Positions 11,445 to 23,838 of a stretch of DNA of 64,000 nt are shown piece after piece. Under the pieces are notes generated by a model that was not told where the DNA came from, did no database searches, and saw only the letters and a program-made list of their open reading frames with translations. A program made the position numbers and the translations under genes. This stretch comes from Ziziphus jujuba (taxonomy: Eukaryota > Streptophyta > Magnoliopsida > Rosales > Rhamnaceae). Location of the stretch: positions 930,001 to 994,000 of the forward strand of contig NC_083389.1 in the NCBI RefSeq assembly GCF_031755915.1, read 5' to 3'. Each line of letters begins with the position of its first letter. Within the stretch, counting starts at the first letter, position 1.

Positions 11445-11644
11445 CTTTGTACTTGTTCCTGAAGTAGAAAACATTCCAGCTGTTCCTAAATAGCTACTTT
11501 CAAAAAGGCTTCAGCTTCCTCGGTAAATGTCTTGGTAGAAGCTATGATTTTTTGGAACTGAGTTTTATTCATTTTTAAGTAAGTACGTAACTCAACGAGA
11601 AATTTCCTTACCTGCCCAATTTCTAGTAAATCTAGATAACCACT
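11445..11644 (-). pseudogene. atpA: atpA 3' part, separated by a retrotransposon
   Basis: C-terminal end of the plastid ATP synthase alpha subunit on the minus strand: [10 protein letters not shown], then [21 protein letters not shown] and L-Q-E-Q. A CAG to TAG change makes a stop in A-I-Q-E-Q. The segment ends at the target duplication CCACT (11640-11644), where the gypsy element starts. The gene resumes at 19706. Confidence 0.92.
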
Positions 11645-12790
11645 TGATACGAACCTAGGACGACCTGCTCCTAAACCTGTATTATATTAGCCCGGATCTT
11701 TAATTAAGTTCAAGTTCTAATTGAATGGACCTCAACCCCTAACCAACATGTGGTTAGAAACCTTGGTATAATGTAGACGCCACAATAGGGGATGGAAAAC
11801 CTATTGATAAGTCAAGCTAAAACAACCAATTCTCTAATGGTGTTTTAGGTGTTCTCAAATAACAAAGAGATAATTAATCTCACAAGTATTTTCTTAATCA
11901 ACTCAAAGTTGTATTATTATTGAAAAATAAGCCTTTAAATAGGCTTGAAAGAAACAAAACAAACCCTAAAAAATTAATTCAAAACCGGACTCCTATAGGA
12001 ATTAGGAAACTTGACCGAATTCTAATATGTCCTAAACTAAGTTTTCTAAACTAAAATTGATTAATTAATTCCTTTATTTTGAATTAGGAATTAATTAATT
12101 TACAATGAAAATAATAAAATAATAAATTTCCTAAACTTATTTGTCCAAAAAATAAATAAATAAAAACTAAAAAGTAATGGTAGTTTCCTAAAACAAAAAG
12201 TAGAATAAAATTAGGAAACTATAATACTAGCTTTTTGACTAATTTGACTTTGACCAATCTTTGACCCCTTTGAGCTTCAAATCAGCTTCTAGATGCTTTT
12301 TAGGATGCCAAATAATCTGAATATGAAGTCCCACACGTTGCCCATGCTTGGAAAAATAAGAAAAGGCTAATATAGTAAAATACAGTAAAGCCAGCAAGCA
12401 ATACAGCAAATTCGGCCAAATTGTTGATGCTGTCTATACAAGCCCTTTTTGATTGCATTTGAGGCTGCTTTAACTTGATTCCATGACCTCTTAGGCATAT
12501 GTATTGAACTCATAAATCATTGGAACCATTTCAAGCTTCCCGGACTCAAAAAATGTACAAAAACCGTCACCCGGGTCCGTATCGGCTTCCACCATTTGGA
12601 TGCTTAGAATAGGCTTTGTATCTTCAAGTATGGAAAAAGTCTGCTGAGATTGATTACCCCCTGTATAAATACTCCCAGTTTTTCCTTAAATCTCTTAATT
12701 TGAGCTCTTGTGATTGGCCTAGTCTTCATCCGTGTCGAGTCAGTACCCCAGCGGGTTATCGGTTGAGCGGGCTCGGGCGGAATCACATCA
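11645..12790 (-). repeat. 3' LTR of element 1
   Basis: 1146 bp. On the minus strand it starts TGATGTGATTCCGCCC at 12790 and ends GGTTCGTATCA at 11645. It is preceded on the minus strand by the polypurine tract AAGATGAGGGGAA (12803-12791). Confidence 0.96.
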
Positions 12791-12966
12791 TTCCCCTCAT
12801 CTTGAAAAGGATTTGTCCTCAAATCAAGATCATCACCTGCATCAAAATGAGTTAAATCAGCAACATTAAATGCAGCACTCATGTTATACTCACCCGATAA
12901 ATCAAGCTTGTAGGCATTCTTGTTATTGGGCTCCAAAACTTGAAAAAGTCCATCCATAGGCGGCAT
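12604..12966 (-). pseudogene. Integrase C-terminal tail running into the 3' LTR
   Basis: The frame starts near M-D-G-L-F-Q-V-L-E and continues NAYKLDLSGEYNMSAAFNVADL and the acidic D-A-G-D-D-L-D-L-R-T-N-P-F-Q end typical of plant gypsy polyproteins. It then crosses the polypurine tract at 12803-12791 into the LTR, reading P-P-E-P-A-Q-P-I-T-R and K-T-R-P-I-T-R-A-Q-I-K-R-F. An end encoded in the LTR is known from some CRM chromoviruses. It is out of frame with the upstream integrase segment. Confidence 0.8.
12791..12803 (-). other. Polypurine tract of element 1
   Basis: The minus strand reads AAGATGAGGGGAA immediately upstream of the 3' LTR, the plus-strand primer site for reverse transcription. 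The same position in element 2 (from 41975) reads AACAGGAGGGGAA. Confidence 0.88.
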
Positions 12967-13054
12967 GAGCTTTAACCTTATTTGTTCAGGAAATCTTTCC
13001 TTTCATAAGTGCAACCAAACCAATTCTCCTGGGTAAACACTATTACAACAAAAT

Positions 13055-14677
13055 CTAGAAATACATGCTCATTATGGTAAAAATTACACTTTTAAAGTTA
13101 GCAAACAATATTTCCCAAATTTTCAAATTACCACTATGTAAATCTCTCAACAATGCAGATAAAGTTCTATTTACTACTTTGGTTTGTCCATCAGTTTGTG
13201 GATGACAAGTAGTTGAAAATAAAAGCTTAGTACCTAATTTAGCCCACAATGTTTTCCAAAAATAACTTAAGAACTTAGCATCCCTATCCGACACAATAGT
13301 TCTTGGCATTCCACGCAATCTCACAATTTCCTTGAAAAATAAATTAGCAATATTGGATGCATCATCAGTTTTGTTACATGCAATAAAATGTGCCATCTTA
13401 GAAAACCTATCTACTACAACAAATATTGAATCCTTACCTGTCCTTGACCTAGGCAACCCAAGAATAAAATCCATAGACAAATCTACCCAAGGATAGGTAG
13501 GGATCGGCAAAGGCTTATACAATCCATGCGGTTTCAATGTTGATTTTGTTTTTCGGCACTTTAAACATCTTTCACAAATTCTCTCAACATCTCTCCTCAT
13601 GTTAGGCCAATAAAAATGTTCTTGCAGCAAGGATAAAGTTTTTAAAACACCAAAATGACCCATTAAACCACCCCCATGTCCTTCCCGAACCAATAATTCC
13701 CTAATACTACAATTAGGCACACAAAGTTTGTTTTCCTTAAACAAATATCCCTCAAATATGTAAAATTTATTAAATCCATGTTTCAAACAGGTTTTAAAAA
13801 TTTCTCCAAAGTCACTATCATGCTCATAAAATTCTTTCAATTGTTCAAATCCAAGTAATCTAGCATCTAAGGTAGAAAAGAGCACATACCTTCGGGATAA
13901 TGCATCCGCAACCACATTTTCCTTACCTTTTTTGTAGCGGATCACATATGGAAATGTTTCAATAAATTCAATCCACTTAGCATGCCTTTGGTTGAGCTTT
14001 CCTTGACCCTTGATATGCTTCAAAGACTCATGATCCGTATGAATCACAAACTCCTTTGGCATGAGATAATGCTGCCACGTCTCCAAAGCCCTCACCAAAG
14101 CATACATCTCCTTGTCATAAGTCCGGTAGTTTAGGGCAGCTCCACTTAATTTTTCACTAAAGTAGGCTATGGGTCTTCCTTCTTGCATTAAGACAGCTCC
14201 AATACCTACACCCGAAGCATCACACTCAATTTCAAAAGTCTCAGAAAAATTTGGCAAAACTAACAAAGGTGCATTACATAATTTTTCTTTCAACAAATTA
14301 AAAGATTTTTCTTGTACTTCCCCCCATTTGAAACCAACATTCTTCTTGACAACTTCATTCAATGGTGCTGCTATGGTACTAAAATCCTTGACAAATCTTC
14401 TGTAAAAGCTTGCCAAGCCATGAAAGCTCCTCACTTGAGTGATAGAAGTAGGAACCGGCCACTCTTGAATTGCTTTCACCTTAGCTTGGTCAACTTTGAT
14501 TCCTGCAGCACTTACTACAAAACCTAGAAACACAAGCTCTTCTTTGCGAAATTCACATTTTTTAATGTTAGCAAACAATCTTTCCTTTCTAAGAACTTGC
14601 AAAACTTGCCTAAGTTGATCCACATGGTCATCCAAATTTCGGCTATATATTAGAATGTCATCAAAATAAACAGCCAC
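13055..14677 (-). pseudogene. Pol part 2: RT second half, RNase H, integrase (chimeric end)
   Basis: Starts in the RT catalytic motif (V-Y-F-D-D at residues 3-7). It continues with the RT thumb and the [13 protein letters not shown] connection. RNase H runs about residues 150-250 (ECDASG, DKEMYAL, HTDHESL). The integrase zinc finger is about 330-375 (H and C-L-K-C), and the integrase core shows acidic residues in S-M-D-F-I and V-S-D-R-D. The third catalytic position, normally E in the T-D-G-Q-T-E-V-V-N motif, is K. After K-I-W-E the frame switches into sequence resembling the RT segment L-F-A-N-I-K-K-C and stops at 13055, so the second half of the core is missing. It is separated from the upstream frame by a single-base loss near 14690. 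Confidence 0.9.
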
Positions 14678-17397
14678 AAATTTTCCAATAATGGACGCAT
14701 TACATGATTCATAAGCCTCATGAAGGTACTAGGTGCATTGGATAATCCAAAAGGCATAACTAACCATTCATACAGCCCATATTTAGTTTTGAATGCGGTT
14801 TTCCATTCATCACCTTCTTTCATCCTAATTTGGTGATAACCACTCCTAAGATCAATTTTTGTGAACATGCAAGCACCATGCAACTCATCAAGCATATCAT
14901 CTAATCTAGGAATGGGATGTCTATATTTGATGGTAATGTTATTTATAGCCCTACAATCAACACACATTCTCCAAGAACCATCCTTTTTAGGTACCAACAA
15001 AACAGGAACAGCACATGGGCTTAAACTCTCACGAATGTATCCTTTATCAAGCAAATCACTTACCTGTTCTTGCAGCTCCTTTGTTTCTTCGGGATTGCTC
15101 CTATAACCTGGTCTATTTGGTATGGCAGCCCCTAGAACAAAGTCAATTTGATGTTCTATCCCTCGAATAGGTGGTAGTCCACTTGGAATCTCATTTGGGA
15201 AGACATCTCCAAATTCCTTCAAAAGATAAATCATTGAACTTGGCAATTCAAGTTCTTCAAAGTTAGTTTGATCATTAAAATAATTTTCCTTGTAAAGCAT
15301 GACCAGCAAAGGTTTCTTACATTGAATAACCTTATTAATATCTCCTAAACTCAAATAAAAATTGCTACTTAACCTTTCCTTTCTTTCTTTTTCTTTTTTT
15401 CCCTTGGATTGGAGCAAATCTTCGGATTTCTCTTCCTTCTCCAAGCTCGCGGGTTTGCCACTTCCTTTTCCCTCTCTTTCGGCTTTCCCTTGATCTTTCC
15501 ACTCAATATGAACCTTAGAAACCTTACCTTGGTCAGCAACCTCAATCTTACCTTCTTGAAAGGATGGTGAAGCCGTTGGTGCCATACTTGCTTTTTCCTT
15601 GAGCTTTTCGGCTTCTCTCCTTTGTTGCATTTGTAATTGGTCTTTGTAAACCTCTTTGGGAGATAATGGTTCCAGCTTGACCTTCTTCCCTTTAAACCTG
15701 AAAACAATACTATTTTCTCGACCAAAATGAGTAGCATCTTTATCAAATTGCCATGGTCTACCTAATAGTATATGTCCAGCAATCATGGGTACAATATCAC
15801 ATAAAATTACATCCTTATATCTACCTATATTAAATTTTACTTTGGCTTGTTTGTTTACTTTCATCTCACCACTATCATTAAGCCATTGTAATCTATAAGG
15901 TTCTGGATGTTTAATTGCTTTCAAGCCTAATTTATCAACTACAAGATTACTTATCACATTAGTACAACTCCCACTATCTATAATCATGCTACAAATTTTG
16001 CCTTGTATTTCGCAGCGAGTGTGGAAGATGTTTTCTCTTTGTATCTGCTCTTCATCTTTGTAGACAGCAAGTACTCTCCTTGAAACCAAGCTCAACTCGG
16101 CATTAGATGTATCTACATGTTCGGCTTCATCTTCATTGCAATCCTCCTCTTGCTCGGTTTCAGCCCCACTTTCTTCACTCGCAGATTCCAGCTCACCATC
16201 ACCCTTTAATACCATGATTCTTCTATTTGGGCATTGGATGGCTATGTGTCCTCTTCCTTGGCACTTAAAACAAATTATTTCTCTGGATTTTTGAGGTTTA
16301 GGATCATATTTTATCTCACCTTTAAGTGCTTGGACAGATTCGGTCTTGACCTCCCTTCTTGGCCGGTAGGTAGTTTCTTCTCCTAATTTCGGCTTCAACT
16401 TGTTTTCATAAGTGGAATTGTTTTTCCAGCCACTTGAACTTGTCCTTCCACTGCTAGAAACTCCTCCTAACCGTGTACTAACACCCCTCCTCTTGAATTG
16501 GTTCTCAAGCTTAATGGCTACATGCAACATCTCCTCCAATTCCAAGTATTGTTGTAATTCAAGTTGGTTGGCAATGTCTTGGTTTAACCCTCCAAGGAAT
16601 CTTGCCATGGTTGCCTCCCTATCCTCATTCATATTCAGCCTCATCATTAACATCTCCATCTCTTTGTAATAATCCTCCACGGACCTACTTCCTGGAGACA
16701 AAGATTGAAGCCTTTGATGCAGCAACCTATGGTAATGGGATGGCACAAACCGCTTCCTCATGGCTCCTTTCATTTGTCGCCATGTTGTAATTAAGTCATC
16801 ACCAACTCTCCTTCGGGTGCTTTGCTCATTTCTCCACCATTGGAGTGCATAATGGCAAAACTCCATTGCTGCCAACTTCACCTTCTTACCTTCCGAATAG
16901 TTGTGGCAGTCAAAGATCATCTCTATTTTTTCTTCCCACTCCAAATAAGCTTCGGGATCACTTTTACCCATAAAAGGTGGGATATTAACCTTGATATTTC
17001 CCAAATCATCATCTGTATCTTCCCTCCTATATCTCCCATGGCCAGCTCTATCTTGGACAGCAAAGGTTTCGTCCATACCTTCCTCAAAGTCGCCGTCGAA
17101 TGGCTCCTCATCAAATTCCTCCCTCGGCCTCTCGCGACCTCCTCGTCCTCGGCCTCGTCCTCCATGGAATTCTTGCCTATTTCTTGTATTCGGCCTTCCT
17201 TGTGAGACTTCTAGTCTTCCCACTCTTTGATTCACATGCTCAACTTGAGCACTAACCCGCTGTATTGATTCCAAGACAGCTCTCATATCCACTTGGTCTT
17301 CACTCCCGGTAGCTCGGTCATCGCCATGGAATGCTACGGACTCTTCCTCATTGATCCTCAAGGGTGGATCCCCTCTTCTTATTCTAGAATCTGCCAT
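14650..17397 (-). pseudogene. Gag, protease and RT first half of element 1
   Basis: Probable start M-A-D-S-R-I-R-R at 17397; an in-frame ATG 18 bp upstream is less likely because the same M-A-D-S start occurs in element 2. Order: Gag with R/G-rich patch and retrotransposon gag domain (residues about 130-290), CCHC zinc knuckle CFKCQGRGHIAIQC (about 378), aspartic protease MIIDSGSCTNVIS (about 480), and RT fingers with KKDGSWRMCVDCRAIN (about 810) and LRSGYHQIRM. The frame is open for over 900 codons but is cut just before the RT active site by a one-base deletion near 14690. Confidence 0.92.
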
Positions 17398-18543
17398 GTT
17401 AGTAAAATACTGCAAAAATAAAATAAATCCTCACAATATTCACTCCCTCACTTGTTTCACTCAAACAAGGTCTCGACACTCGTGTTTGCACACTAGTTTC
17501 GGCTTTTACCCTCTGTTAAGCTCTCACACTCTTGCCTTTTTCCACTCAACGAATTATGTCAAAGTTCTAATTTAAACACCCACAAAACAGCAATTAGATC
17601 ACTAGTATGTTTTAATTAAACTTATCAACAAAGCAGTAGCAAAAAGTAGGCAATACCGAAAGAATCCAACAAATCCTAATTTTTCAGCTTTCTAGACAAG
17701 AAAACACAAATAATGGGAAAACATTGGAATTTTTTAAAACTGCACCAGATGGTAGTAGATTATGAGTTCAAGAATAAAATTCCAGAAAAAGAAATTCAAA
17801 TACGAACAAGAATCAAAGAGAACAAAATTATAGAAAAGTGTTGGTTGTTGTTCTTGTAATTCAAGTTTTGTATCAATTCCTTTAACTAATTTTAATCGAA
17901 AAAATTTAAGCACCCAAAATCCAAATATCCAGCAGCAAAAATAATTTCCCAGCAACTCAAATATTGAATAAATAATCAAAAAACCAGCAGCTCCAACAAA
18001 TTTCCAGCAAACAAATCAAACTCCAACAAACCGAAATATTTTTCTTTTTTTCTTTTTTTCTTTTTTTTTAATTTGGCTTTACCTCTTCTTTTTTTTTTTC
18101 TTGTTTTTTTCACTCACAGAACATAAACAACTGCAGTAGCAAGAATAATTACCAAAATTGCAATTCCAACTCCAAAACAAACACCAAGCCCGTGACCTCC
18201 AAATAAACACAAATGTGCAGCTTTTTTTTTTTTTTTTTAATGTTGCCGCAAACTCTTTTTTTTTTTTTTTAAATATATGAATGAAAATTTATAAGACTAA
18301 AACAGAAAAGGAAAATCAACAAAAACAAAAATTATCAAGAACAATGATAAAAGACAACCAACAAATTAGGAAACAAAAATACGATAAAACTAGGAAACCT
18401 AATTCAACTAGGAATGAATTTTTATTTATTTTTTAAATGCAGAACGTGTATAGGATGGATGCAACCTTAACCTAATGCTAAGATTGCAAAATAACACAAA
18501 AACAAATAAGGAAAATAAAGATAGATCAAACCTGAACAAAATT

Positions 18544-18559
18544 TAGCTCTGATACCAAA
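18544..18559 (-). other. tRNA-iMet primer binding site of element 1
   Basis: The minus strand reads TTTGGTATCAGAGCTA just inside the right LTR. The TGGTATCAGAGC core is complementary to the 3' end of initiator tRNA-Met, as in most plant gypsy elements. Confidence 0.95.
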
Positions 18560-19705
18560 TGATACGAACCTAGGACGACCTACTCCTAAACCCGTATTAT
18601 ATTAGCCCAGATCTTTAATTAAGTTCAAGTTCTAATTGAATGGACCTCAACCCCTAACCAACCTGTGGTTAGAAACCTTGGTATAATGTAGACGCCACAA
18701 TAGGGGATGGAAAACCTATTGATAAGTCAAGCTAAAACAACCAATTCTCTAATGGTGTTTTAGGTGTTCTCAAAGAACAAAGAGATAATTAATCTCACAA
18801 GTATTTTCTTAATCAAATCAAAGTTGTATTATTATTGAAAAATAAGCCTTTAAATAGGCTTGAAAGAAACAAAACAAACCCTAAAAAATTAATTCGAAAC
18901 CGGACTCCTATAGGAATTAGGAAACTTGACCGAATTCTAATATGTCCTAAACTAAGTTTCCTAAACTAAAATTGATTAATTAATTCCTTTATTTTGAATT
19001 AGGAATTAATTAATTTACAATGAAAATAATAAAATAATAACTTTCCTAAACTTATTTGTCCAGAAAATAAATAAATAAAAACTAAAAAGTAATGGTAGTT
19101 TCCTAAAACAAAAAGTAGAATAAAATTAGGAAACTATAATACTAGCTTTTTGACTAATTTGACTTTGACCAATCTTTGACCTCTTTGAGCTTCAAATCAG
19201 CTTCTAGATGCTTTTTAGGATGCCAAATAATCTGAATATGAAGTCCCACACGTTGCCCATGCTTGGAAAAATAAGAAAAGGCTAATACAGTAAAATACAG
19301 TAAAGCCAGCAAGCAATACAGCAAATTCGGCCAAATTGTTGATGCTGTCCGTACAAGCCCTTTTTGATTGCATTTGAGGCTGATTTAACTTGATTCCATG
19401 ACCTCTTAGGCATATGTATTGAACTCATAAAGCATTGGAACCATTTCATGCTTCTCGGACTCAAAAAATGTACCAAAACCGTCACCCGGGTCCGTATCGG
19501 CTTCCACCATTTGGATTCTTAGAATAGGCTTTGTATCTTCAAGTATGGACAAAGTCTGCTGAGATTGATTACCCCCTATATAAATACTCCCAGGTTTTCC
19601 TTAAATCTCTTAATTTGAGATCTTGTGATTGGCCTAGTCTTCATCCGTGTCGAGTCAGCACCCCAGCGGGTTATCAGTTGAGCGGGCTCGGGCGGAATCA
19701 CATCA
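18560..19705 (-). repeat. 5' LTR of element 1
   Basis: 1146 bp, same length as the left LTR, ending on the plus strand with CACATCA directly before the target duplication CCACT. The leader between it and gag (17398-18543) contains long T runs and no open frame. Confidence 0.96.
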
Positions 19706-20091
19706 CCACTGGTTCCAGTATAAATAGTCATTATCTGTTCTTCCACCGTGAGAGAGGCTGATGGAGATTGTTTGAGCAACTCAAGTAATCGTTGACCACT
19801 TGCCAATTGATTCTGAGTAGCTTTATTGAGATCAGAAGCGAATTGTGCAAAGGTTTCTAAATCTGTGAATTGCGCCAATTCCAATTTTGATTTGCCAGCT
19901 ACTTGTTTCATGGCTTCAATTTGTGCTGCGGACCTTACTCTGGACCCTACTTCATCAAGACCATAAATATGAGCAATGCCATCGCCTACTTGGAGTACAG
20001 TACCGATATTTAAAATCTTTACTTCTCTATTATATTGCTCAATACGTTCAAAAATAATGTTACTAATTTCATATGCTCGAATAGTTACCAT
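19706..20091 (-). pseudogene. atpA: atpA 5' part with large internal deletion
   Basis: The ATG at 20091 gives [20 protein letters not shown] through [14 protein letters not shown]. It then jumps in frame to [14 protein letters not shown] near the C-terminal domain and on to [15 protein letters not shown]. About 330 codons holding the nucleotide-binding domain are gone. The frame reads on through the target duplication into the LTR, giving a short chimeric ORF with no known function. Confidence 0.93.
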
Positions 20092-20158
20092 GAGTATTTC
20101 TTAATTCTTTAATTTGTTTTTTTTTTTGGCAAGAAAAATAATGCCTACAATAGAAAGA

Positions 20159-21472
20159 CTAACCCTTTATTTCTTTCATCGTTCCAAACATGCCAATATT
20201 AGTATTGATGGTATGTAAATGTAACTTGGTGTTTAAAAAACTAGTTAGAGTTCCTATAGCTCCTTGGAAGGCTTGTTTGGAAAACCCGTTGTTGAACTTG
20301 ATTAATAGCTTTTTGTTGTTCAGAATGAATGGTTTCATTTTTGTAATTTTCTAATTATTCCAATGTTTTATAAGTTGAATTAATCAAATTCATTTTTTCT
20401 CATTCTATTTCAGAGTATCCATTCGTCGGAACTGCTCCGCTTCCATTTCTACTTTCCTCAAGTGGGATCGGGCTTTTTCCAGCCATCCCAGGCGCCCCCC
20501 CCCCCCCCCCCCCGGTAGCGTAGTTCTTCTGAATTTTGAATAGTCTTCAAGATTCGCTATTTTCAATTATCTAATAAATTACTCAATGAAAGTAGATTAT
20601 CTTTCCATTCATTTCAAAACTTCCACAATCCCTTCTCGAACCAAACATGAATCTTTCGATTCATTTGGCTCTCATGCCTAGTTACTTATATATGGGGGAA
20701 GTTCCCTAGCTTTTTTAAATGTAATGAGTCCATCCTCTTTTCTCTATTCATATTTATGAAATGTAGAAACTAATCACTAATCCCATAACGTAATACTCGA
20801 AAGACTCTTCTGACCAAACAAATAATTGTCAGCAAAGTTGTTTTTTTATTTTTTTTTTCAAATCCAAAGAATTCTTTTTACTTTATACATAAGTCATCGA
20901 TTCAGCATTGGTAAAAAAGTTAAAAAAAAAGGGGGGTGAACTATCCATTTTTCTAATTTTTAAAAATCAAATACAAATAACGGGTTCAAATAATTTTTTT
21001 TATTGACATGAGTGTTTTATATCGAAAAAAAAAATTCTAACTCTTTGAAATCATTTTTGGATTAACATATTCTATATTAACATAGTAGTAGAAAGAGTAC
21101 CATGCTGCATCTGGACTTCAAATGATTTAGCTTTAACCCTGTTAACAATCCCACATTATTGGTTGATAGAGAATCAAAGTAGATTAACCAATGAATCATG
21201 AAATGCTATGGTTCTTAAATATGATTTCTTAATTTATTCAGAAGTAATTCACAGAATCGTGCACCTGTTCGAGTTATGAAAAAAAGTGCGGTTGGTTGGA
21301 TCCAGCCTATTCTTGAAATAACTCGCACACACTCCCTTTCCAAAAAAAATCAATACACCAAAGACTGCTCTTAGATTTACTAGATTTGTTGCTAAAATAT
21401 TAGTATAAAACTCGAAACTCCTGGCGAATGGCCAATACCCCAAGGAAGGAAAGACTCAGTTATATTTTTCAT
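20159..21472 (-). pseudogene. atpF: atpF pseudogene with intron
   Basis: Plastid ATP synthase subunit b. Exon 1 (21472 to about 21305) begins M-K-N-I-T and contains [24 protein letters not shown], the membrane anchor region. The group II intron starts near 21304. Exon 2 (about 20570-20159) includes R-I-L, then L-E-E/K-V-E-M-E-A, I-N and T-M-K-E-I-K-G stop. Several frameshifts are visible. A run of 19 C at 20495-20513 has expanded in the R-E-G-A-I-E-Q segment. Confidence 0.9.
20495..20513. repeat. Homopolymer run of 19 C
   Basis: Nineteen consecutive C in the atpF exon 2 remnant, flanked by CAGGCG and GGTAGCG. It is either slippage expansion or a consensus error. Confidence 0.95.
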
Positions 21473-21566
21473 ATGATCTCCTATTTCTTATTCTTATAGA
21501 TAGACTAATTATCTATATTTTTTTATTCTATTATTTTTCTAAATTAGATAGGGATAGGGTAAAAGT

Positions 21567-22877
<1,311 letters not shown>

Positions 22878-23623
22878 TCAATGATGACCTTCCATGGATT
22901 CACCAATGTAAGCCGCAGCTAAGGTTGCAAAAATAAGAGCTTGAATGCCACTTGTAAATAATCCAAGGAACATGACAGGTATAGGAACCACTAAAGGTAC
23001 TAAAGAAACAAGAACAGTAACTACTAATTCATCAGCTAATATATTTCTGAAAAACATCGAAAACTAAGCGATAAGGGTTTTGTCAAATCTTCTAAGATGT
23101 TAATGGGCAAAAGGATTGAGGTTGGTTGAATGTATTTACTGAAATAACCTAATCCTTTTTTTGAAAGGCCAGCAGAACAATATGCTACTGACGTGAGTAA
23201 AGCTAAAGAAATAATAGTATTTATATCATTTGTGGGCGCGGCTAACTCCCCATGAGGTAACTGTATGATTTTCCAGGGTAAAAGAGCCCTTGACCACTTC
23301 TAAACAAAAATAAATAAAAACATAGTTCCAATAAATGGAACCCAGGGACCATATTTTTCTCCAATCTGCGTTTTGCTCACGTCTCGAATGAATTCAAGGA
23401 CATATTCAAAGAAAATCTGACTGTCAGTTGGAATGGTTTGTGGATTACAAACAGCTATAATGGCTGAACCTAATAAGATAGCAATTACGACCCAAGAAGT
23501 AATAAGTACTTGGCCATGGACTTGGAAACTTCCTATTTACCAATAGAAATGTTGGCCTACTTCCTCATCGGATAGATCGTATAACTCTTTTAGTGTGTTG
23601 ATGGAACATAATAAATCATTCAT
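22878..23623 (-). pseudogene. atpI: atpI pseudogene
   Basis: Plastid ATP synthase subunit a. The ATG at 23623 ([12 protein letters not shown]) leads to E-E-V-G-Q-H-F-Y-W then TAA (CAA to TAA). Later blocks include [35 protein letters not shown] and the C-terminal [10 protein letters not shown] stop at 22880-22878. It is close to full length (about 247 codons). Indels near 23050 and 23300 break the frame. Position and strand between atpH and rps2 are normal. Confidence 0.93.
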
Positions 23624-23838
23624 ATTAACCTAAAAAAGAAATAGAACTTTGAAAGGAATTATTGTGATTCAACCATCTCATTTTCAATTTGCATACTTGC
23701 ATTGGATATTTTAAATACCTACTAATCGAATAATATCCTTAGTTATTTTTATCTATTTTCTGTGAGTTAGAAATAGTAACCGGTTCAATAAATCTATTCT
23801 ATGGAGTTCCAAAAATAATTTACTTATCTTGTTATTAA

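Larger units (their letters stand above)
11645..19705 (-). mobile_element. Complete Ty3/gypsy LTR retrotransposon (element 1)
   Basis: 8061-bp element with LTRs at 11645-12790 and 18560-19705 (both 1146 bp), termini TG and CA, flanked by a 5-bp target duplication CCACT (11640-11644 and 19706-19710) within atpA. The minus-strand orientation is set by the tRNA-iMet primer site next to the right LTR and the polypurine tract next to the left LTR. By eye the LTRs differ at about 25 positions, roughly 2%, so insertion is recent relative to the decay of the plastid DNA. The domain order Gag, protease, RT, RNase H, integrase marks Ty3/gypsy. The sequence style and a polyprotein end running into the 3' LTR suggest a CRM-like chromovirus. 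The element is defective (see the coding entries). Confidence 0.96.

Noticed and set aside
15369..15746. Lys-rich 125-residue frame
   Set aside because: Alternative frame of the protease-RT linker in element 1.
16822..17205. 127-residue plus-strand frame
   Set aside because: Antisense to gag of element 1; no independent evidence.
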